From assembly GCA_003573635.1 (NCBI GenBank), contig QUTJ01031820.1, positions 1-23,683 on the forward strand: DNA of 23,683 bases. The letters are read 5' to 3'. Shown here piece by piece: positions 19,601 to 23,683 of this stretch. The first letter of the stretch is position 1. Each line of letters opens with the position of its first letter. The notes beneath the pieces are model-generated. The model was given only the letters and a program-made list of their open reading frames with translations. It was not told the DNA's origin and did not search any database. Made by a program: the position numbers and the translations under genes. This stretch comes from Goniomonas avonlea (taxonomy: Eukaryota; Cryptophyceae; Goniomonadida; Goniomonadaceae).

Positions 19601-22534
19601 ACGGTTGCACCCGCCTCATCGCCCTCCGCCGCTACCGCAAGCGAGAGCAGCAGAAGAAAGAAATCAAGAACAAGTGGCGCCAGGAGAAGCTGCGGTACTC
19701 CCAGGACCGACAAGAGCAAGAGCTCTTCGCTCTCTTGGGACCAGACACGCGCGACGATGACCGAGACCTCTCCGACAATGTCATTCGCGCGTGGCTGCTG
19801 TTCTTCACTCTCGGCTACATGCTGCTTGCCGCGTCTTCGCTTGGGTGGTTCACTTGCGTGTTCAACAGGGGTGATGGCAGCTACTCGCTGCAGGAGGACC
19901 CGTCGACCCAGTGCTACACCACCGACGGCGTCTGGATCAAGTGCGCTTCGTGCCTTCCCTCTCCAGACACTGGCAATGTTGCATGTCGAGTAGCTGCACG
20001 TTGGCTAACACACAGTCATCTCGCGAATCTGCACAGACTTGCACCAGAGGGGTCCCTGGACACCCATTGGTCTACCTTGTGACACTGATCGACTTATATG
20101 GTGGCAGAGACAGGGACATACAAACTGGCAGACAGAGTGAGCGCTGTTCTCACATTGACACTAACCGACTCGCGCAGACTCGTTCCATTTGCCTTCTGCG
20201 GTGTTGGTCTGTACGTGGTGGGAGTGCCGTCCGTGTTCTGGGGGCTGCTCAAGGGTAACAGCATTGCCGTCCGCCTGCATCGCATTGACACCTGCTTCTA
20301 CTGTACCCACAACGAGCACGCCAAGCTCGGCGACGTGGCTCGCACCAACATGCTCAAGCATCACAGGGTCAATGAGAGCATGGGGTCCTTCTACAACGTC
20401 TACGAGTACCCCTTCCGCTGGTTTGAGATCGTCGTCTGTGTTCGCAAGCTCCTGCTCATCTGTGTCCAGTTTTTCTTCGTTGTCCTGCCGCTGCAGCAGC
20501 TTTTGCTGGCCAACATGGTCTTGCTCGCGAGCTTCGCCATCCAGATGTTCCTACGCCCGTTCCTGCACGGGGGCATGGACCGCCTCGAGTCCATCTGTCT
20601 GTTCACGGAGTACTTCCTTGTCTTCTTCGCGCTCTTCTTCGTGGCCGAGGGGGTCCAGGACAGCTTCGTCGAGACTCTGGAGATCATCCAGGCCATCTGG
20701 ATCCCGATTGTGCTTATCTGCGGCGCGCTCTACACCTTCCTCGACATCCTGACGCTCTCGTCCAAGATGACCATCGACAAGGCTGCCAAGAATGACGCGC
20801 GCAAAACCGGCTCGACCGACGACTTGCTCAAGGGCCAGCGCGTCACGCTCAAGAAGCTCGTCACGCGCGCAAAGGACTTCATCTTCCGCCAACACGGCGT
20901 CGGCACGGCCGACGAGCAAGCAGCGTACCTACAGGCGCGTCGTGTGCTTAAGAAGGACGGACTCCGCGACTTCCGCAGGCTGATGCAGCAGTGCAACGAA
21001 AAGGAGCTGGCTAAGTTCAAGTCCACTCTGGACTCGTATGCGCAGTTCGAAGACATTGTGGAGCAGCGCATGCTCTTGGACAAGACCGTGTCAGAGCTCC
21101 TCGTGAGTTCAGTTGTCGATTGCGAAGCGTCATGGTTGTTGATCTCATGCTAACATCCCCCAAACCCTCCACCCCACCACACACCCCACCTCACCAACAC
21201 TCGGAGCGCTCACACCCTTCGCCAGAACGGCTTCCTTCTGCCTGGCTCTTCGATGCGCGTCCTGCAGTGGCTGTCGTTCAAAGCCAACCGCGGTGAGCAA
21301 GCCGACTTCAAGCACCTTATGCTTCGCTTGTTCGAGCTGCGCGCCATGGACCTCAAGACCGAGGAGAAGGTGCTGCAGGACGCGAGTGGTGGCCGCCGGC
21401 TGCTGCTCAAGGCCGGCAGTGCGCTCTCGATGAACCAAATGCAGGTGACATACTTCCTTCATTATCAAGCCGAATGATCTGGACTTTCACCGTGCATGAT
21501 TTGTTTTGAGTTTGTTCGTAGTTTGTTCAGAAAGATGAGACCAAGTATCCTGTGCATGTGCTACCGCTAACATTGGACAGGCCCCGCAGCCCCCCAAGGG
21601 CATGAAGGCCAGCCCTGCCAACATGATGCAGCGTCAGCAGACGCAGATGTTCTTGGACCAAGCTCTCCGCTGTATGTCTCCCTCTTTCCCCCTCGCTCCT
21701 GTCCATCACACTCACACACCCACACACGCCCTTTCCCCCCCCTCACTCCCCTCTCACTCTCTGCGTAATATTTTCGAAAGATGGACTCCCCTCGCTGCCG
21801 CTCTTGTTGCCAACGACAGCCTCCACTCACATCTCCGCACAGACATCGTATCCCCCGTGGGTCCCGGCTCGCCGTCGTCGCCCTTCTCCAAGGTCGCGGG
21901 TCGTGCTGGCAAGCCTCAGCACCTCGGCGAGGGCGGGACTGTTCTCGACTGGCAGCAGCAGGCGGATGAGCTCGAGTTGGACGAGGACTTGCACCAGGGC
22001 TGGAACGTCGATGTCGACCCAGCTCTCGCCTACCGCGGCCCGCAAGAACTGAGTGATGACTTAGGCCTCGTCGATGACAGCGACGATCTCGGGGAGATCG
22101 ATCTCCGAGACTTGTCCGGCGGGTGTTCCGGTGACCCCCCCATGTCAGCCGTGACGGCGGACGTGGGCGCGGAGCTCGGTATGGACGGTGTGGAGGGCGA
22201 GGAGGTGCAAAACCTCTACGCGTCGTTGCGCCTCAACACCCTGCCGTCGCCGTCCCCCGTGGTGGAGGTGAAGGACCAGTGGGCGAGCAGCCCAAAGCCG
22301 CCCACCGCGCTCGCTCACCCGCCAAGGCGCCCTGAGCAGACCGCAGAGTGGCAAGACTTGCAGCGGGTGCAGGGCTCGGGGCGCACTCCAACCCCACAGT
22401 ACGATGCACAAGGACGTCCGACTGGCCTGCCGCCACGCCCAGCCTCGACCGGTGCCGCAGCACCGCCGGAGCTCACAGAGTCGTCTCTTGTGTTGTCCCC
22501 CGTCACGCCGTCGTACGGCATGGAATGGAAGTAA
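1..22534 (+). CDS. Giant FN3 / Calx-beta repeat multi-pass membrane protein, 5' partial, eight exons
   Basis: Predicted join: 1-18051, 18272-18486, 18614-19211, 19405-19940, 20178-21102, 21226-21444, 21581-21671, 21843-22534 (TAA at 22532-22534). The sum is 21327 nt, or 7108 residues plus stop. The frame is open from base 1 and the first codons are the end of an FN3-like repeat, so the true start lies upstream; the GTG at 70 is not a start. Residue order: FN3-like repeats 1-1565, Calx-beta-like repeats 1566-5819, cadherin-like domains 5820-6065, cysteine-rich module 6066-6248, about nine helices 6249-6658, cytosolic tail 6659-7108. Every junction restores the frame and joins domain halves sensibly, and the unspliced frame stops soon after each of the first six donors. 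The repeat families are known in adhesins and cell-surface receptors. A role as a giant surface adhesion or sensing protein is inferred. I do not recognise a named orthologue. Confidence 0.9.
4696..17457 (+). repeat. Array of 37 Calx-beta-like repeats
   Basis: Each unit is about 110-115 residues: V-x-EGG-x4-Y-x-V-x-L-x-S-x-P-x3-VTV, then xVSPxxLxFTxxNWxxxQxVTVxAVDDxxxEG, then HxVxSxDxxYN, then VxVxITDND-x-AG. Acidic end motifs (usually D-x-D) lie at 5011, 5365, 5992, 6325, 6694, 7039, 7369, 7696, 8026, 8359, 8689, 9016, 9346, 9712, 10039, 10369, 10696, 11026, 11353, 11701, 12043, 12376, 12706, 13045, 13387, 13714, 14041, 14365, 14728, 15058, 15406, (15745, lost), 16078, 16417, 16747, 17077 and 17446. 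The DD and DND acidic clusters match the calcium-ligand layout of the Calx-beta superfamily, known from Na/Ca exchangers, ADGRV1, FREM proteins and many bacterial surface proteins. Calcium binding is therefore likely but inferred. Units differ clearly in sequence, so this is an old array and not a recent satellite expansion. Confidence 0.88.
5390..5690 (+). other. Unique insert in Calx-beta-like repeat 3
   Basis: Between the acidic end motif of repeat 2 (5365-5373) and the first strand of repeat 3 there are about 90-100 extra residues. They start at AIDDVVETVDNMLRAAF and end before FELSGDEGAVVGVYSVRL. The insert is rich in Asp, Glu, Ala, Leu and Val and looks partly helical, with stretches such as DAEQVLEDLLSAHPELRVF. 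That is unlike the Ser/Thr/Val beta pattern of the array. It contains no cysteine. I recognise no domain family. The frame is continuous through it, and I see no GT-AG pair bounding it that would be needed to keep the frame. Confidence 0.7.
17458..18415 (+). other. Two cadherin-like (tandem-95 type) domains, the second split by intron 1
   Basis: The first domain (17458-17790) ends in the classic linker V-N-P-V-N-D-P-P and holds LTYQPAPDANG followed by EYIVRDRD. This is the 'Y.P....G.D.F.Y.V.D' pattern of cadherin-like repeats found in large protist, algal and bacterial surface proteins. The second begins at about 17791 with AAVTYVH and LADSDGDKL. It is interrupted at 18051 and resumes at 18272 with VYDLNEYMIKYVPPDGASG, then FSDFKYLLSDGRLNSSISQITLNV. 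The two halves fit one domain only when intron 1 is removed, which is strong support for that splice. The unit sits between the Calx-beta array and the cysteine-rich module. Confidence 0.75.
18052..18271 (+). other. Intron 1 (220 nt, phase 0)
   Basis: The donor is AAG followed by GTGTGG at 18052. The acceptor ends ...TGTCCGCAG at 18271 after a pyrimidine-rich stretch. Unspliced, the frame stops at TGA 18088-18090, and the residues after the donor (VWRVLPFSYPLA) fit no domain. Spliced, the cadherin-like domain is completed. The donor is not the usual GTRAGT, so a nearby alternative is possible. Confidence 0.75.
18416..19088 (+). other. Cysteine-rich GCC2/GCC3 (ephrin-receptor-like) extracellular module
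   Basis: Spread over exons 2 and 3. The order is GCAEGFKHN, CLPCPLGQFS, CTDCRPGLYAAKPGSVYCELCG, QSEPGSTECQSCPVNTIS, ASAITDCRCEIGFYG and CKQCPEHSVC. The repeated C-x2-C-P-x-G-x-(Y/F)-x-G-S/A-x4-C pattern is that of GCC2/GCC3 or ephrin-receptor-like cysteine repeats. It is followed by PMPGFWMDP, CRPPEACLPYTGNGTGGCAPGYFGRGCSKC and CEPCGD. This second part is the segment that normally leads into the membrane domain of large protist and algal surface proteins. The many paired cysteines imply an oxidised, extracellular fold directly outside the membrane. Confidence 0.85.
18487..18613 (+). other. Intron 2 (127 nt, phase 2)
   Basis: Donor TTCAG|GTGAGG at 18487 and acceptor CTCGCAG at 18613, preceded by a long C/T-rich tract (18560-18610). 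Unspliced, the frame meets TGA at once (18488-18490). The join gives GQFSPFADSTACTDC, the usual cysteine spacing of the GCC2/GCC3 family. A second AG 11 nt downstream would break the frame. Confidence 0.85.
19212..19404 (+). other. Intron 3 (193 nt, phase 0)
   Basis: Donor CAG|GTGGGT at 19212 and acceptor ACCCCGCAG at 19404. Unspliced, the frame ends in TGA seven codons after the exon. The join reads LQILFNFCQ-ALAVIRTFSVVWP, a continuous hydrophobic stretch. Confidence 0.85.
19941..20177 (+). other. Intron 4 (237 nt, phase 2)
   Basis: The donor ATCAA|GTGCGC at 19941 is chosen because it keeps the frame with acceptor CGACTCGCGCAG at 20177. It joins CYTTDGVWIK to LVPFAFCGVGLYVVG, as expected at the outer end of a helix. 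A second in-phase donor nine bases later (GTGCCT) would add three residues (Cys-Ala-Ser, after a Lys/Leu-neutral join). The acceptor is firm; the donor is less so. Confidence 0.65.
21103..21225 (+). other. Intron 5 (123 nt, phase 0)
   Basis: Donor CTC|GTGAGT at 21103 and acceptor CCCTTCGCCAG at 21225 after a C-rich tract (CCCACCACACACCCCACC). Although its length is a multiple of three, an in-frame TAA lies inside. The join reads TVSELL-NGFLLPGSSMRVLQWL. Confidence 0.85.
21445..21580 (+). other. Intron 6 (136 nt, phase 0)
   Basis: Donor ATGCAG|GTGACA at 21445 and acceptor CATTGGACAG at 21580. TGA follows in frame at 21475-21477 if unspliced. The interval is T-rich and unlike the flanking exons. 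TGCTACCGCTAAC, about 20 nt upstream of the acceptor, resembles a branch-point sequence. Confidence 0.8.
21672..21842 (+). other. Probable intron 7 (171 nt, phase 1, no in-frame stop)
   Basis: Donor GCT|GTATGT at 21672 and acceptor CTCCGCACAG at 21842. The interval is strongly C/T-rich with CACACA runs and contains the AT-rich TAATATTTTCG, unlike coding sequence on either side. Of the AG sites examined (21780, 21819, 21842) only 21842 restores the frame, giving DQALRY-IVSPVGPGSP. Because it is 57 codons long and open, it could also be translated as a Pro/His/Ser-rich insert. Splicing is favoured but not certain. Confidence 0.62.
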
Positions 22535-22543
22535 TCTTGTGCA

Positions 22544-22613
22544 CTTGAGTCTGGCGGGAGCCTGCGCTCGTGGCAACAGGAGCAGTCGCCCGGCCTGCCC
22601 GCCTGAACTCAAG
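22544..22613 (+). promoter_or_regulatory. Stem-loop just after the stop codon
   Basis: CTTGAGT (22544-22550) pairs with ACTCAAG (22607-22613). Inside that, GGCGGG (22553-22558) pairs with CCCGCC (22598-22603), with a 2/3-nt internal loop between the two helices. The 13 pairs begin ten bases after the stop. It may be a UTR structure or chance in GC-rich DNA. No known element is recognised. Confidence 0.4.
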
Positions 22614-22746
22614 CCGCTGGCCGCTGGGTGTTCCTGCGTTAGCGCGATAGCCATGGTGTTAGCTTGTGACGAGGGCCACAAAACCGCGTCACTGCGATGT
22701 GTGCGGGCGGCGAATATGAAGTGCTGTCCACCATTGCGATTTTTCC

Positions 22747-22752
22747 AATAAA
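22747..22752 (+). terminator. Polyadenylation signal AATAAA
   Basis: A canonical hexamer about 213 nt after the stop codon, in the right place to end the transcript of the giant gene. Confidence 0.65.
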
Positions 22753-22770
22753 TCGGTTGCCCTCAACTGG

Positions 22771-23280
22771 TCCCCGCCTCACAAATTCTACATTCAGTTG
22801 TGGGTGTGTGCATGTAATGTGCCAGTCAGAGAATAATGCCAAGGAGAGCAATTGAGTTTCGTCACCTCCCCCTCTATTCGCGAACAAAAATCCAAATATT
22901 ATTTCAAACCTCTGACCCAGAGCATCACTAGGGCACACTTGCAATCTGAATTTCCCTCAACGTTAGTGCAAGGGATCTTAGGGCAAAGGGAGAGGGGAAC
23001 GAGGTCAGCTGCCTTGCAGTTCGTGTATCTGGGTCGTTTCTGTTTGTCTCTACCACGAGTTGCAACAAGTAACTAGCAAAATGGCTAGAGTGCCACAGAT
23101 CATCGACCATATCTCAGCCGCTAGGGGGGGGTAGGAAAGTTCTGAGTGGTGCAAAGTGTCGGTCTAGATCGTCAAGTCGCTTCAGATGCCGCTCGGGGCG
23201 TGCTTCATGCAATCAAATATTTCCCCTTTCTCGCCCAGCATGCGCGAGTTAAGGTGGTTCCAATTGCAACCGTAAGACGC
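22771..23280. other. Intergenic stretch with no gene seen
   Basis: About 510 nt of more AT-rich sequence than the gene. Open frames here are short and lack the G/C third-position bias seen in the exons. There is a run of eight G at about 23125-23132 and a small palindrome around CTAGC-GCTAG near 23073-23088. I see no RNA gene and no obvious promoter. Confidence 0.6.
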
Positions 23281-23289
23281 CCCACGGCA

Positions 23290-23322
23290 CTCCTCTCTAA
23301 GTTTTGCAAACTTAGAGAGGAG
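23290..23322. repeat. Perfect 15-bp inverted repeat with 3-nt loop
   Basis: The left arm 23290-23304 (CTCCTCTCTAAGTTT) is the exact reverse complement of the right arm 23308-23322, separated by TGC. Such a long perfect hairpin is unlikely by chance in this length. It could be part of a small transposable element, a transcription end structure or a regulatory palindrome. Confidence 0.85.
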
Positions 23323-23369
23323 GACACCTGCGCGCGAAGTGCTCGCCGTTTCTGCTCTCTCTCTCTGAG

Positions 23370-23400
23370 TCTCTCTCTCTCTCCGTTAGAGAGAGAGAGA
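23370..23400. repeat. CT/GA inverted repeat, 13-bp stem with 5-nt loop
   Basis: The (TC)n tract at 23370-23382 pairs with the (AG)n tract at 23388-23400 around CCGTT. A further CT run lies just to the left (23355-23366). The arms are simple dinucleotide repeats, so this could come from a microsatellite inversion as well as from a mobile element end. Confidence 0.75.
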
Positions 23401-23422
23401 GCTCTCGGGTAGCGTTCTTACT

Positions 23423-23454
23423 ACTAGTTACTAGTGTTTTTCCGCCGGACTAGT
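23423..23454. repeat. Three ACTAGT palindromes within 32 bp
   Basis: ACTAGT occurs at 23423-23428, 23430-23435 and 23449-23454. The last two form a direct repeat, ACTAGTG. The cluster lies just right of the two hairpins. It is a possible protein-binding cluster or an element edge; function unknown. Confidence 0.5.
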
Positions 23455-23558
23455 GCTATTTCTCGTGAGTTACGTTTATTACTACTTGTGAGTCGATATT
23501 GCACTATATGTCGGTTCCTCGGTTGACCATTGTCAGGTCCAGCGTCGGATGACCTAAC

Positions 23559-23642
23559 CCCGACTGAGTAGGCCTGGATGGTGTCGAGAAAGTCGAGAAC
23601 GGCAGGGAGCTCGTTGTCGCTGTCGATGAAATCGTTGAGCGC
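23559..23642 (-). other. Possible minus-strand exon or gene fragment (28 codons)
   Basis: Reading leftwards from 23642, one frame gives ALNDFIDSDNELPAVLDFLD then TIQAYSVG, with C or G at nearly every third position, as in the exons of the giant gene. It is preceded on that strand by T-rich sequence, a (TA)n tract and AG (23644-23643), which could be a splice acceptor. A possible donor GTTAGG begins at 23558. The same frame stays open to a stop at 23424-23426, but codon bias is lost after about 23559. A minus-strand AATAAA occurs at 23480-23475. It could be the last part of a neighbouring convergent gene or a relic. No family is recognised. Confidence 0.3.
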
Positions 23643-23643
23643 C

Positions 23644-23675
23644 TATATATATATATATAACACAACCAAAAAAAA
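23644..23675. repeat. (TA)8 microsatellite and A8 run
   Basis: TA repeats cover 23644-23659, followed by CACAACC and eight A at 23668-23675. This is simple sequence at the window edge; it may be the pyrimidine/AT-rich end of an intron on the minus strand. Confidence 0.8.
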
Positions 23676-23683
23676 CATGTATA

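Larger units (their letters stand above)
19092..20751 (+). other. Polytopic membrane domain, about nine helices, over exons 3-5
   Basis: Hydrophobic segments: 1, SAWVWILVCIAMILLPVPLL (19089-19160); 2, a weaker one across intron 3; 3, WGLTLLLPVLYTFLFGLLYG (about 19546-19605); 4, AWLLFFTLGYMLLAASSLGW (about 19786-19850); 5, LVPFAFCGVGLYVVGVPSVF (20179-20240); 6, VVCVRKLLLICVQFFFVV (20431-20487); 7, LLLANMVLLASFAIQMFL (about 20500-20555); 8, LESICLFTEYFLVFFALFFV (20584-20645); 9, AIWIPIVLICGALYTFLDIL (20692-20751). With the cysteine-rich part outside, the loop between helices 3 and 4 (very basic, RKREQQKKEIKNKWRQEK) and the tail fall in the cytosol, which agrees with the positive-inside rule. 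The RK in helix 6 and the P-x-L after helix 7 recall the membrane part shared by many protist GCC2/GCC3 proteins and faintly TRP-like channels. Channel or receptor activity is not shown. Confidence 0.8.
20761..22531 (+). other. Cytosolic tail of about 450 residues
   Basis: After helix 9 comes a basic and helical stretch: KGQRVTLKKLVTRAKDFIFRQ, then a Lys/Glu/Leu-rich likely coiled coil through YAQFEDIVEQRMLLDKTVSELL, then FKHLMLRLFELRAMDLKTEEKVLQDA and MMQRQQTQMFLDQAL. Exon 8 switches to an acidic segment (WQQQADELELDEDL, LGLVDDSDDLGEIDLRDL). It ends in a proline-, serine- and threonine-rich part finishing PSYGMEWK. I recognise no catalytic domain and no classical PDZ ligand at the end. The tail could act as a docking or cytoskeletal platform, which is inference from composition. 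Confidence 0.75.
22535..22770 (+). other. 3' UTR of the giant gene (approximate end)
   Basis: This runs from the TAA stop to a little past AATAAA at 22747-22752. No frame here continues the coding pattern. The exact cleavage site cannot be read; a position within about 10-30 nt of the signal is usual. Confidence 0.65.

Noticed and set aside
23146-23412. Plus-strand open frame of 88 codons
   Set aside because: It runs through both hairpins and the CT/GA tracts (giving SLSLSLSLS and ERER), has no codon bias and no domain.
23290-23428. Helitron 3' end (hairpin followed by CTAG and T)
   Set aside because: The hairpin-to-CTAG distance is longer than the usual 10-12 nt, there are two hairpins, no 5' end is seen, and no second copy is available. 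Kept only as a general element possibility.

Overview
The window is nuclear DNA from a unicellular eukaryote. It has GC-rich coding sequence, seven predicted short GT-AG introns of 123-237 nt, an AATAAA polyadenylation signal, and no bacterial-style gene packing. The architecture (giant repeat ectodomain, GCC2/GCC3-type cysteine-rich module, multi-pass membrane domain) fits free-living protists. An apusomonad such as Thecamonas is my best guess, but it is only a guess.

Layout. One plus-strand gene fills positions 1-22534 and is cut off at its 5' end. Exon 1 is at least 18051 nt without a break. It encodes the tail of one fibronectin III (FN3)-like repeat, 15 complete FN3-like repeats (to 4695), 37 Calx-beta-like repeats (4696-17457), and one and a half cadherin-like (tandem-95 type) domains. 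Seven introns then follow within 4.5 kb. Exons 2-3 finish the second cadherin-like domain and add a cysteine-rich module. Exons 3-5 encode about nine membrane helices. Exons 5-8 encode a cytosolic tail of about 450 residues. The eight exon lengths sum to 21327 nt, an exact multiple of three, giving at least 7108 residues plus a stop. The 3' UTR ends near a signal at 22747-22752.

Downstream of about 22770 there is roughly 0.9 kb without a convincing plus-strand gene. It holds two adjacent strong inverted repeats (23290-23322 and 23370-23400), a cluster of ACTAGT palindromes, a short minus-strand stretch that looks coding (about 23559-23642), and a (TA)n tract at the right edge.

How it may work. 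The protein is predicted to be a giant cell-surface rod anchored by a polytopic domain, with its amino end outside and its carboxyl end in the cytosol. It suggests adhesion, linking or mechanical sensing, which is inference. Its plan recalls animal ADGRV1/VLGR1 (about 35 Calx-beta repeats plus seven helices), but the membrane module is different and no GPS motif is visible. By eye, the Calx-beta array also shows a higher-order period of 11 domains (about 3.67 kb).
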